A DNA stretch of 13,177 bases from an uncultured Flavobacteriaceae bacterium. Lineage in GTDB: Bacteria > Bacteroidota > Bacteroidia > Flavobacteriales > Flavobacteriaceae. Position 1 is the first letter of the stretch. Every line of letters begins with the position of its first letter. Where the stretch lies: contig CAMZLT010000015.1 in NCBI GenBank assembly GCA_947311745.1, positions 1 through 13,177 on the forward strand. The letters run 5' to 3'. Below the pieces are notes generated by a model. It was given only the letters and a program-made list of their open reading frames with translations, was not told where the DNA came from and ran no database searches. Of the stretch, positions 1 through 7,409 are shown piece by piece. Made by a program: the position numbers and the translations under genes.

Positions 1-1340
1 AGCAAAAAAAATATAAAATAGCAAAAAAATACTATTTAAAAGCCTTGCGTTTGAGTGAAAAAATAAAAGACACTAAAAACATTGGAATATTAAATGCAAA
101 TTTAGGCGTGTTACATGCTACATATTTTAAAAAACAAGATTCTGCACGATATTATTACAAAAAGGCATCGGATATTTACCGTAAACTTAAAAACGACAGG
201 ATAGAATTTGCAATTACCCAAAACATAGCCGTTTCGTATAAAAATGAAAAAAAGTTAGACAGTGCTATTGTATGGTTTAAAAAAGCAGATAAGATATTCC
301 TTAAAAAAAACCGTAAAAATAGCAAACGTATTTTATACAATAACCTGTCAAAAGTATATAAACAAAAAAAAGACTATAAAAATGCCTACGAATATGTTGT
401 ACTTTCTAATGTGTATAAGGATAGCGTAAGCGAAGAAGAACAAGTTCTTGCAATATCCGATATCCAAACAAAATACAGAGTAGCAGAAAAAGAAAAAGAA
501 AATTTAATATTAAAAGTTCAAAAGAGAAAACAATTACTACTCATTTATGGTGTTTTTATCGCATTTATTTTGTCTATTTTATTTGGCTCTTTGGCATATA
601 GAGATTTAAAAAGAAAAAGAGAATTAGCCGAGAAAAACCGAAAAATAGAACACCAAAAAGTAATTAGCTTGGTTAAAGACCAAGAAATATTGGCCATGGA
701 TGCTATGATTGAAGGGCAAGAAATTGAACGAAAACGTATAGCAGAAGATTTGCACGATAATTTAGGTAGTACCTTGGCAACTTTAAAAATGCACTTTGAT
801 ACGTATAAAATGAAAATTTCAGAAAATAATATAAAAGAACTAAAAATATTAGAACGTACCGAAGGGATATTAGCCGAAGCCTATAATAAAGTGCGAACTA
901 TGGCACATACAAATCGTGCAAGTGTATTAACCGATCATGGTTTGATTGAATCGATACAATCTTTAGCAAGTAAAATTTCTAGTGCAAAAAAAACAACCGT
1001 AGATTTTGTTCATTTTGGTTTTGATATACCGATACCAAACACTTTAGAATTATTTGTTTTCCGAATGACACAAGAGCTACTTACCAATATTATAAAACAT
1101 GCAAATGCTAATCAAGTGAGTATTGATTTAAACTTGTTTGACGATCAAATAAGTTTAATAATTGAAGATAATGGGGTAGGTTTTGATTTTTTTAAATTAA
1201 ATTTGAACTCCGATTCTAGAATGGGGTTGAGTAGTATAAAATCCAGAGTAGAGAAAGAAAATGGTATATTTTCCGTAGATTCGCGAATTGGAGGAGGAAC
1301 AACAGTAATAATTGAAATACCTTTAAAACCTGAAATATGA
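1..1340 (+). CDS. TPR-containing sensor histidine kinase, NarL/DesK type (5' partial)
   Basis: The frame is open to the left edge of the window (first full codon at position 3), and the residues before the TTG at 45 already form a TPR helix (KKYYLKALRLSEK). That TTG is therefore internal and the real start lies upstream. Counting from it as residue 1: TPR-like helices to about 125, a coiled coil, one membrane segment at about 163-185, a second coiled coil, a HisKA_3 dimerisation domain with phosphoacceptor His in RIAEDLHDNLG (His codon 753-755), and a HATPase domain with N box ELLTNIIKHA (344-353), G1 box EDNGVGFD (374-381) and a C-terminal GGGTT. In this family the TPR part is usually periplasmic behind a signal peptide and the kinase cytoplasmic; the signal peptide cannot be seen here. 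The stop overlaps the next gene, a matching NarL-type regulator, so the two form a two-component pair. The signal sensed is unknown. Confidence 0.93.
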   Translation, partial: QKKYKIAKKYYLKALRLSEKIKDTKNIGILNANLGVLHATYFKKQDSARYYYKKASDIYRKLKNDRIEFAITQNIAVSYKNEKKLDSAIVWFKKADKIFLKKNRKNSKRILYNNLSKVYKQKKDYKNAYEYVVLSNVYKDSVSEEEQVLAISDIQTKYRVAEKEKENLILKVQKRKQLLLIYGVFIAFILSILFGSLAYRDLKRKRELAEKNRKIEHQKVISLVKDQEILAMDAMIEGQEIERKRIAEDLHDNLGSTLATLKMHFDTYKMKISENNIKELKILERTEGILAEAYNKVRTMAHTNRASVLTDHGLIESIQSLASKISSAKKTTVDFVHFGFDIPIPNTLELFVFRMTQELLTNIIKHANANQVSIDLNLFDDQISLIIEDNGVGFDFFKLNLNSDSRMGLSSIKSRVEKENGIFSVDSRIGGGTTVIIEIPLKPEI

Positions 1341-1981
1341 TACGAGTAGTGATAGCAGAAGATCATAAAGCACTTATAGATGGTGTAAAATCTTTTTTTG
1401 ACGGCAATGAAAATATACGAATTGTAGACTCAGCAACCAATGGTAGAGAATTATTAGAAGTACTTAAATACAAAAGAAAATTAATGCCTCATGTAGTAAT
1501 TACCGATATACGAATGCCAATTATGGATGGTATTTCGGCAACCAAAGAAATTAAAAAATTATATCCTAAAGTAAATGTTTTAGCATTTACCATGTTTGAT
1601 ACACACGATACTATTGAAAGAATGTTAAAAGCAGGTGCACATGGCTATATTCTGAAAAATTCCGGTTTAATGATAATGATTGAAGCTATTGAAACTGTTG
1701 CGAAAGGAAAACCCTATTTTGATCCAAATGTATTAGTAAAATTAGAAGAAAATAGACGTAAAATAAAACGAATGCAACCAAAAAAAGGTGTTTTGTCTAG
1801 ACGAGAAATGGAAATATTAGAATTAGTAGCACAAAATAAAACTTCTTTTGAAATTAGTGAAATTTTAAATATAGCACATAATACAGTTAAAACGCATCGT
1901 AGAAACATGCATAAAAAATTAGGATTAGAATCAAGAATTGACTTAATAGATTACGCAAAAGAACATTTTTATAAGTTTTAA
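1337..1981 (+). CDS. NarL/LuxR-family response regulator
   Basis: A 214-residue DNA-binding response regulator of usual family length. The receiver domain (about 1-120) has acidic residues E8/D9, phosphoacceptor D57 in VVITDIRMP, T85 and K107 in the usual places. The C-terminal LuxR-type HTH (about 152-207) contains the typical LSRREMEILELVAQ and NTVKTHRRNMHKKLG segments. The ATG lies in an ATGA overlap with the stop of the upstream histidine kinase, which implies translational coupling and makes that kinase the probable partner. Phosphorylation at D57 would be expected to promote dimerisation and promoter binding. Target genes cannot be read from the window. A fresh promoter follows directly, so the operon probably ends here. 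Confidence 0.95.
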   Translation: MIRVVIAEDHKALIDGVKSFFDGNENIRIVDSATNGRELLEVLKYKRKLMPHVVITDIRMPIMDGISATKEIKKLYPKVNVLAFTMFDTHDTIERMLKAGAHGYILKNSGLMIMIEAIETVAKGKPYFDPNVLVKLEENRRKIKRMQPKKGVLSRREMEILELVAQNKTSFEISEILNIAHNTVKTHRRNMHKKLGLESRIDLIDYAKEHFYKF

Positions 1982-2012
1982 AAAAAAACATTTTATAATA
2001 TAAATAAAATTG

Positions 2013-2020
2013 TATCTTTG
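2013..2020 (+). promoter_or_regulatory. Bacteroidota -7 promoter element (TATCTTTG) for rpsF operon
   Basis: TATCTTTG is an exact match to the Bacteroidota sigma-ABfr -7 consensus TAnnTTTG. It lies 33 bases before the rpsF ATG, in the 72-base gap after the response regulator. No clear -33 TTG element is seen at the expected distance upstream. The box shares the 11-mer TGTATCTTTGC with the promoter of the CDF gene. Confidence 0.7.
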
Positions 2021-2053
2021 CCGACTTAAAATATAACATTAAAATATAATATT

Positions 2054-2410
2054 ATGAATCATTACGAAACTGTTTTCATTCTGAATCCCGTTTTATCTGA
2101 ATCTCAGGTAAAGGAAACAGTAAAAAAGTTTGAGGATTACTTAACTTCAAAAGGAGGAAAGGTAATGTACAAGGAAGATTGGGGCTTAAAAAAATTAGCT
2201 TACCAAATTCAAAAGAAAAAAACTGGTTTTTATCACCTGTTTGAATTTACTATCGATGGTCAAGAAATTGCTCCATTTGAATTAGAATTTAGACGTGATG
2301 ATAGCGTTATGCGTTATTTAACTGTTAAGTTAGATAAACATGCTGCAGCATGGGCAGAAAAGAGAAAAGAGCGAGTTAAAGAAAAATACGCTAACAAAAC
2401 TAAAAAATAA
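2054..2410 (+). CDS. rpsF: 30S ribosomal protein S6
   Basis: A 118-residue ribosomal protein S6, which binds 16S rRNA in the platform of the 30S subunit as a heterodimer with S18, encoded next door. The N-terminal MNHYETVFILNP, the central GLKKLAYQIQKKKTGFYHLFEF and the DDSVMRYLTVKLDK segment are hallmark S6 sequences. The lysine-rich C-terminal tail (KERVKEKYANKTKK) is common in this phylum. It is the first gene of an rpsF-rpsR-rplI operon with 5 bp to rpsR. Unlike in many bacteria, no ssb or priB gene lies between S6 and S18. The start is the only ATG after the promoter and matches the family N-terminus. Confidence 0.98.
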   Translation: MNHYETVFILNPVLSESQVKETVKKFEDYLTSKGGKVMYKEDWGLKKLAYQIQKKKTGFYHLFEFTIDGQEIAPFELEFRRDDSVMRYLTVKLDKHAAAWAEKRKERVKEKYANKTKK

Positions 2411-2415
2411 TTGAC

Positions 2416-2721
2416 ATGGCTGAAAAAACAAGTATAGAACAACAAGCAAAAGGTGTTAATAAAAGCGAGATTAGATATTTAACTCCTTTAGAAATTGATA
2501 CAAAAGTTAGAAAAAAATATTGTCGTTTTAAGAAAAACGGTATTAAATATATTGATTATAAAGATGCAGATTTTTTAATGTATTTAGTAAACGAGCAAGG
2601 TAAAATTTTACCAAGACGTTTAACAGGAACTTCATTAAAATACCAACGTAAAGTATCACAAGCAATCAAAAGAGCTCGTCATTTGGCATTAATGCCTTTT
2701 GTAGGAGACATGCTAAAATAA
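2416..2721 (+). CDS. rpsR: 30S ribosomal protein S18
   Basis: A 101-residue ribosomal protein S18, partner of S6 in the 30S platform. The conserved core runs from about residue 34 (KKYCRFKKNGIKYIDYKD) through ILPRRLTGTSLKYQRKVSQ to AIKRARHLALMPF near the end. It is longer than the roughly 75-residue enterobacterial protein because of an N-terminal extension of about 25 residues. Such extensions are usual in Bacteroidota S18, so the ATG at 2416 is accepted; it lies 5 bp after rpsF. rplI follows after 21 bp. Confidence 0.97.
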   Translation: MAEKTSIEQQAKGVNKSEIRYLTPLEIDTKVRKKYCRFKKNGIKYIDYKDADFLMYLVNEQGKILPRRLTGTSLKYQRKVSQAIKRARHLALMPFVGDMLK

Positions 2722-2742
2722 TCAATTTAAAATACAAATAAT

Positions 2743-3258
2743 ATGGAACTTATATTAATAAAAGACGTAGAGAATTTAGGTTTTGCCGATGACGTTGTTT
2801 CTGTAAAGAACGGTTATGGTCGTAATTACCTTATTCCACAAGGGTTTGCTAAATTAGCAACCACTTCTGCTAAAAAAGTATTAGCAGAAAATTTAAAACA
2901 AAGAGCGTTTAAAGAGAAAAAAACAATTTCAGATGCTAACGCTAAAGCAACTTCAATTGCAGCTTTAAGTATTAAAATTAAAGCAAAAGTAGGAGCTGGA
3001 AATAAATTATTTGGTTCTATTTCAAACATTGATTTGTCAAAAGCTATTGATGATGCAGGTTTTGAAATTGATAAAAAATTTATTACTATTCCTGGGAGTG
3101 TAATCAAAAGAACTGGTAAATATACCGCTAAAATAAGATTGCACAGAGAGGTTATTTTTGATATGCCTTTTGAAATTATTGAAGACGAATCAGGAAAGAA
3201 AAAAGCTCCTAAAAAAGCTGCTCCTAAAAAAGAAGTAGTTTCTAAAGAAGAGGAATAA
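2743..3258 (+). CDS. rplI: 50S ribosomal protein L9
   Basis: A 171-residue ribosomal protein L9, a two-domain protein that binds 23S rRNA near the L1 stalk. The N-terminal rRNA-binding domain has the signature VKNGYGRNYLIPQGFA (21-36). A long connecting helix follows, and then the C-terminal domain with AGNKLFGSIS (85-94). The body ends near residue 148. The last 23 residues form a low-complexity Lys/Ala/Pro then Glu-rich tail that goes beyond the usual length of about 150 residues. This tail contains a 13-bp direct duplication (see the separate repeat entry). It is the last gene of the operon, with a strong terminator 25 bp after the stop. Confidence 0.97.
   Translation: MELILIKDVENLGFADDVVSVKNGYGRNYLIPQGFAKLATTSAKKVLAENLKQRAFKEKKTISDANAKATSIAALSIKIKAKVGAGNKLFGSISNIDLSKAIDDAGFEIDKKFITIPGSVIKRTGKYTAKIRLHREVIFDMPFEIIEDESGKKKAPKKAAPKKEVVSKEEE
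3205..3232 (+). repeat. 13-bp tandem duplication in the rplI tail
   Basis: GCTCCTAAAAAAG occurs at 3205-3217 and again at 3220-3232, offset by 15 bp (five codons), and encodes the APKK..APKK part of the L9 C-terminal tail. The in-frame offset suggests the tail grew by duplication of a five-codon unit. Confidence 0.8.
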
Positions 3259-3282
3259 TTTTTTTATAATAATAAATTATAT

Positions 3283-3315
3283 AAAAAGTCTGCAAGTAAT
3301 TGCAGACTTTTTTTT
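3283..3315 (+). terminator. Rho-independent terminator of the rpsF-rpsR-rplI operon
   Basis: A perfect hairpin: core stem GTCTGCA/TGCAGAC extended by five A-T pairs (5' arm 3283-3294, 3' arm 3301-3312), loop AGTAAT (3295-3300), and a run of eight T ending at 3315. It lies 25 bp after the rplI stop and before the promoter of the next transcription unit. Confidence 0.92.
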
Positions 3316-3374
3316 GTGAAAGTATGTATGGATAGAAAGTTTTAGAGCATAATAACAGTTTATTATGGATTGTG

Positions 3375-3382
3375 TATCTTTG
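3375..3382 (+). promoter_or_regulatory. Bacteroidota -7 promoter element (TATCTTTG) for the CDF-yaaA block
   Basis: Exact TAnnTTTG match 22 bases before the CDF transporter ATG and 59 bases after the rplI terminator, so it probably starts a new transcript. No convincing -33 element is seen. No equally good box was found in the gaps before yaaA, the ABC genes, the sigma-54 regulator or ppk2, so this may drive the whole block to 9414. Confidence 0.65.
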
Positions 3383-3404
3383 CTTGAAAATTTAAATATA
3401 GTAT

Positions 3405-4331
3405 ATGGCATCAAACAGTTCAACTTTATCCGTAATCGGAGCAATAGTAGCAAATTTGTTAATAGCAGTTTTGAAATTTATAGCAGCATCTTTTACAGGA
3501 TCTGCAGCAATGTTATCCGAAGGAATTCATTCTGTAATTGATACAACAAATGGCTTGTTATTATTATTGGGAATTAAACGTAGTAAAAAAGGAGCAAATA
3601 AAATTCATCCTTTCGGTCAAGGTAAAGAAATTTATTTTTGGTCATTTGTCGTAGCAATATTGATTTTTGCACTTGGAGGAGGAGTAGCTATTTACGAAGG
3701 AATTAAACATCTAACACATCCGCCAACTGAAATTAATCACAGCAATATTATCTGGAATTATGCCGTAATTTTCGGAGCAATGATTTTTGAAGGAAGTAGT
3801 TTGATTTATGCGATGAAACAATTCCGAAAAAAATATCCAACAGGATTTACTTCTGCTTTAGAAGAAAGTAAAGACGCAGCATCGATGGCAATTATTATTG
3901 AAGAATCCGCAGCAATGATTGGACTTCTAATTGCCTTGATAGGAGTTACACTTACTTTCTTTACCAATAATCCTATTTATGATGCAATTAGTTCTATTGC
4001 AATCGGAATTTTACTTTTTGCTGTTGCTGGTTTTTTAGCAAAAGAAACTCAAGATTTGCTAATTGGCGAATCCATTTCAAACAAAGATTTAAAAATGATT
4101 AACGATATTTTAAATCAGTACAATGAATTAGAATTTTTTGGAAATATAAAGTCCATGCATTTGGGGCCAGATGAAGTACTGTTAGCCTTAGAAGTAAATT
4201 TTAAGGACAATGTTACCTTACATGAATTGGAAGGAATTATCGCAAAAATAAAAGAACAAATACGAAAAGTTGATGAAAAATTCACCTATATCTATATAGA
4301 AAGTAACTCTATTTCAAAAAATGAATTTTAA
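3405..4331 (+). CDS. Cation diffusion facilitator (CDF) transporter, SLC30A9/ZnT9-like
   Basis: A 308-residue inner-membrane protein with the CDF plan: six predicted membrane helices (about 10-210) and a cytoplasmic C-terminal domain (about 215-300). TM2 carries the CDF motif H42-x3-D46 in SEGIHSVID, followed by the conserved HPFGQGKEIYFWSF (68-81) loop. The TM5 region reads MAIIIEESAAMIG (161-173), so the second H-x3-D of zinc exporters such as YiiP is missing; E166/E167 are the acidic residues there. This pattern, with FG.G.E.YFW, resembles the SLC30A9 branch. Family knowledge gives divalent cation/proton antiport, but the metal is uncertain. It is the first gene of a six-gene block, 11 bp ahead of yaaA, and has its own -7 element. 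Confidence 0.9.
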   Translation: MASNSSTLSVIGAIVANLLIAVLKFIAASFTGSAAMLSEGIHSVIDTTNGLLLLLGIKRSKKGANKIHPFGQGKEIYFWSFVVAILIFALGGGVAIYEGIKHLTHPPTEINHSNIIWNYAVIFGAMIFEGSSLIYAMKQFRKKYPTGFTSALEESKDAASMAIIIEESAAMIGLLIALIGVTLTFFTNNPIYDAISSIAIGILLFAVAGFLAKETQDLLIGESISNKDLKMINDILNQYNELEFFGNIKSMHLGPDEVLLALEVNFKDNVTLHELEGIIAKIKEQIRKVDEKFTYIYIESNSISKNEF

Positions 4332-4342
4332 ATACCGAACAA

Positions 4343-5101
4343 ATGAAAATAGTAATTTCTCCAGCTAAAAAATTAGATTATAATTCAGAAATACCAACGA
4401 AAAAATATACCAATAGTAATTTTTTGCAAAAAGCAGCAGTATTAAACAATACTTTAAAAGAAAAATCACCTAATGAGATTGCAAAATTAATGCATCTTTC
4501 GGATAAATTAGCAAACTTAAATTGGCAGCGTTACAACCAATGGAGCTTACCTTTCACACAAAAAAATGCACGGCAAGCGGTGTTTGCTTTTAAAGGTACG
4601 GTTTACGAAGGTTTGGATGCATACACACTTTCGGAAAGTAAGATAGAACAATTACAAGATAAATTACGTATTTTATCGGGAATGTATGGTATTTTAAAAC
4701 CTTTGGATTTAATGCAAGCCTATCGTTTAGAAATGGGAACAAAATTAAAAGTAAATACACATAAAAATTTATACGAATTTTGGGATGACAAGCTTACAAA
4801 CGCATTAAATTCCGAATTAAATAATGAAGAAATATTTGTAAATCTTGCAAGTAACGAATACTTTAAAAGCATACAAGCTAAAAAATTGAAAGTACCTGTT
4901 ATAACCCCAATTTTTAAAGATTATAAAAACGATACTTTAAAAGTAATTTCATTTTATGCAAAAAAAGCTCGTGGTTTAATGGTACGATACATAATAGATA
5001 ATAATATAGATACTGTTGCAGATTTAAAAGGATTTAATTATGAAAACTATGCTTTTGACTCTAAATTATCTACGCAAACAAATCTAGTATTTACGCGATA
5101 A
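4343..5101 (+). CDS. yaaA: Peroxide stress protein YaaA (DUF328/UPF0246)
   Basis: A full-length 252-residue YaaA-family cytoplasmic protein. It has the hallmark N-terminus MKIVISPAKKLD, AVFAFKGTVYEGLDA (about 80-94), ILSGMYGILKPLDLMQAYRLEM (about 110-131), NLASNEYFKSI, and a C-terminal FYAKKARGLMVRYI. In E. coli YaaA belongs to the OxyR regulon and lowers intracellular free iron during H2O2 stress, limiting DNA damage; structural work on the family indicates a DNA-binding fold. That role is transferred by homology here. The gene sits 11 bp after the CDF transporter and is probably co-transcribed with it, which would pair metal transport with peroxide protection. A 53-bp AT-rich gap without a visible promoter separates it from the ABC genes. 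Confidence 0.95.
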   Translation: MKIVISPAKKLDYNSEIPTKKYTNSNFLQKAAVLNNTLKEKSPNEIAKLMHLSDKLANLNWQRYNQWSLPFTQKNARQAVFAFKGTVYEGLDAYTLSESKIEQLQDKLRILSGMYGILKPLDLMQAYRLEMGTKLKVNTHKNLYEFWDDKLTNALNSELNNEEIFVNLASNEYFKSIQAKKLKVPVITPIFKDYKNDTLKVISFYAKKARGLMVRYIIDNNIDTVADLKGFNYENYAFDSKLSTQTNLVFTR

Positions 5102-5154
5102 AATTAATAGTAACAAATCATAAAAAAAATACACCAATAAACAAATAATAAAAA

Positions 5155-6078
5155 ATGAATGTACTAGAAACAAAAAATGTAGTTAAAAAATTTGGCAATT
5201 TTACAGCTTTAGATAATGTTTCCATAAATGTACCAGAGAATTCTATTTTCGGACTTCTAGGTCCAAATGGTGCAGGAAAAACGACGTTAATTCGTATTAT
5301 TAACCAAATAACTATGCCAGATTCAGGAAGTGTTTTGTTTAATGGTAGGGCTTTAAAACCTGAAGATGTACACAATATTGGCTATTTGCCAGAAGAAAGA
5401 GGTTTGTATAAAAACATGAAAGTTGGCGAACAGGCAATTTACCTTGCAATGTTAAAAGGGATGACAAAATCCGATGCAAAAAAACAATTAAAATATTGGT
5501 TTGATAAATTTGAAATAGGTTCGTGGTGGAACAAAAAATTGCAAGAATTATCTAAAGGACAAGCACAAAAAATACAATTTATAATTACCGTTCTACACAA
5601 ACCAAAATTACTGATTTTTGATGAAGTTTTTAGCGGATTTGACCCAATAAATGCCAATTTAATTCGAGATGAAATATTAAATTTACGTAATGAAGGAGCG
5701 ACCGTAATTTTTTCAACACATCGTATGGAATCGGTAGAAGAACTTTGCGATCATATTGCATTAATTAATAAGTCGAATAAAATTTTAGAAGGAAATTTAA
5801 TAGACATCAAGCGTAATTTTAAAACAAATACTTTCGAAATAGGTTTACTCACCGATAATAAACAAGAGGTTCAAGATAAAATTTCCAAACACTTTAAAGT
5901 TGAAAAGGCAAGGTTTAAATCCTTAAATGACGAACTAAAACTAAACATAAAAATTGAAAACGATTCACCAAAAGAATTAATTCAATTATTAAATAATAAC
6001 GGAATATTAAATCATTTTGTAGAATTAATTCCGAGTGCTAGTGATATTTTTATTCAAGCAGTACATAAAAACAACTAA
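5155..6078 (+). CDS. ABC transporter ATP-binding protein, YhaQ/NatA-like (DUF4162 type)
   Basis: A 307-residue cytoplasmic ATPase of an ABC-2-type exporter. Visible motifs: Walker A GPNGAGKTT (36-44); a Q-loop region IGYLPEERGLY (75-85) in which the usual Gln is replaced; a signature of LSKGQ (132-136) instead of LSGGQ; Walker B LLIFDE (152-157) followed by VFSGFDP in place of PTSGLDP; and switch His H189 in STHRME. The GYLPEERGLY stretch and an extra C-terminal domain of about 85 residues (DUF4162-like) place it in the YhaQ group (COG4152), not with classical drug exporters. The permease gene follows after a single base, so the pair is surely one transporter. The substrate is unknown; Na+ or other efflux is suggested only by the NatAB name of the partner family. 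Confidence 0.93.
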   Translation: MNVLETKNVVKKFGNFTALDNVSINVPENSIFGLLGPNGAGKTTLIRIINQITMPDSGSVLFNGRALKPEDVHNIGYLPEERGLYKNMKVGEQAIYLAMLKGMTKSDAKKQLKYWFDKFEIGSWWNKKLQELSKGQAQKIQFIITVLHKPKLLIFDEVFSGFDPINANLIRDEILNLRNEGATVIFSTHRMESVEELCDHIALINKSNKILEGNLIDIKRNFKTNTFEIGLLTDNKQEVQDKISKHFKVEKARFKSLNDELKLNIKIENDSPKELIQLLNNNGILNHFVELIPSASDIFIQAVHKNN

Positions 6079-6079
6079 G

Positions 6080-7393
6080 ATGAACAAATTAAAATTAATC
6101 ATAAAACGAGAATTTAACGCAAAAGTTAGAAATAAATCTTTTATTATTATGACAATTCTTACACCGTTTATTGTGGTAGGAATGTCCGTTTTAATATTTT
6201 ATCTCTCTAAAGCAAATGATAATAGTGCTAAAACTATTGCGTATATTGACGATGCTAATTTACTTAGTAAAGAGGTTTTAAAAGATTCTAAAACAATAAA
6301 ATACATTAAATTAACCAATGTAAGTTCTGCTGATGTAAAAAAACAAGCAATGGATAAAGACTATTATGCATTGTTGGTAATACCAAAAGCAGATTCATTA
6401 GAAATATTAGCTAAAAATATTCAGTTTTTCACAAAAAAAACACCAAATATGATGTTGGTAGAGTCGCTAGAAAAAAAGATTGAAACTACCATCAGAAATA
6501 AAAAATTAGAAATTCTTGGCTTGGATAGTGCTAAAATAGAAAAGGCAAAAATTAAAACAAATTTTAATTTATCTACGTATAGTGGTGAACAGTCCTCAAA
6601 ATTTATCAATGGTGCAAAAATTGCTTTTGGTTCGCTTGGTGGTTATATTTTAATGATGTTTATTATAATTTACGGAAATTCTGTTATGCGAAGTGTTATT
6701 GAAGAAAAAACCAATCGAATTATTGAAGTAATTATTTCTTCCGTAAAACCATTTCAATTGATGATGGGAAAAATAATCGGAAATGCCTTAGCAGGTTTAA
6801 CACAATTTGCTATTTGGGGAATTATGGTTATGATTTTATTTGCTGTTGCCTCTTCGTTTATGGGGTTAAATATGGGGGAAATGCAGCAAGCAAAAGTAAA
6901 CCCTGAGCAGATGCAAATGTTACAAGATTTAACCACAAGTGGTAAAATAGCAAAAGTAATTCAAGAATTACCAATTACTTTAATGACTATTTTATTTGTA
7001 ATATACTTTTTAGGAGGATATTTATTGTATAGCTCACTATATGCTGCAATTGGAGCTGCTGTAGATAGCGAAACCGATACACAGCAATTTATGATGCCAA
7101 TTATAATGCCTTTAATGTTAGGAGTGTATGTAGGTGCTTTTTCGGTAATTAGTGATCCACATGGTCCTGTTGCAACCATATTTTCAATGATTCCATTAAC
7201 TTCACCAATTGTAATGTTAATGCGTGTGCCATTTCATCCTCCAGCTTGGCAAATTGCCGTATCTTTGATATTACTAGTAGGTAGTTTTATTTTTACGGTA
7301 TGGTTTGCAGCAAAAATTTATCGTGTCGGAATTTTAATGTACGGAAAAAAACCAACCTATAAAGAAATATTCAAATGGTTGAAATATAAATAA
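6080..7393 (+). CDS. ABC-2 type transporter permease, NatB/YhaP-like
   Basis: A 437-residue integral membrane permease. The ATG at 6080 (MNKLKLIIKREF) is chosen over an in-frame TTG at 6035 that would overlap the ATPase gene, because family members start at KREF-like sequence just before TM1. TM1 is at about 20-42, then an extracytoplasmic domain of about 150 residues, then five or so membrane helices from about 190 to 420. The coupling motif EEKTNRIIEVIISSVKP after TM2 is diagnostic of the NatB/COG1668 family. A short basic C-terminus follows. It partners with the ATPase encoded 1 bp upstream. The sigma-54-type regulator starts 16 bp downstream. The transported substrate cannot be read from the sequence. 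Confidence 0.93.
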   Translation: MNKLKLIIKREFNAKVRNKSFIIMTILTPFIVVGMSVLIFYLSKANDNSAKTIAYIDDANLLSKEVLKDSKTIKYIKLTNVSSADVKKQAMDKDYYALLVIPKADSLEILAKNIQFFTKKTPNMMLVESLEKKIETTIRNKKLEILGLDSAKIEKAKIKTNFNLSTYSGEQSSKFINGAKIAFGSLGGYILMMFIIIYGNSVMRSVIEEKTNRIIEVIISSVKPFQLMMGKIIGNALAGLTQFAIWGIMVMILFAVASSFMGLNMGEMQQAKVNPEQMQMLQDLTTSGKIAKVIQELPITLMTILFVIYFLGGYLLYSSLYAAIGAAVDSETDTQQFMMPIIMPLMLGVYVGAFSVISDPHGPVATIFSMIPLTSPIVMLMRVPFHPPAWQIAVSLILLVGSFIFTVWFAAKIYRVGILMYGKKPTYKEIFKWLKYK

Positions 7394-7409
7394 TTAAAAC
7401 ATATAAAAT

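Noticed and set aside
2021..2053. Possible S6:S18-binding autoregulatory leader (a CCGA sequence in the rpsF 5' region)
   Set aside because: The leader of about 33 bases is almost pure A/T apart from the CCGAC next to the promoter, and I see no stem-loop presenting it. The known motif needs a defined hairpin.
6035..6079. TTG start for the ABC permease 45 bp upstream of the ATG
   Set aside because: It would overlap the ATPase gene and add residues not expected in the family; ATG 6080 gives the typical N-terminus.
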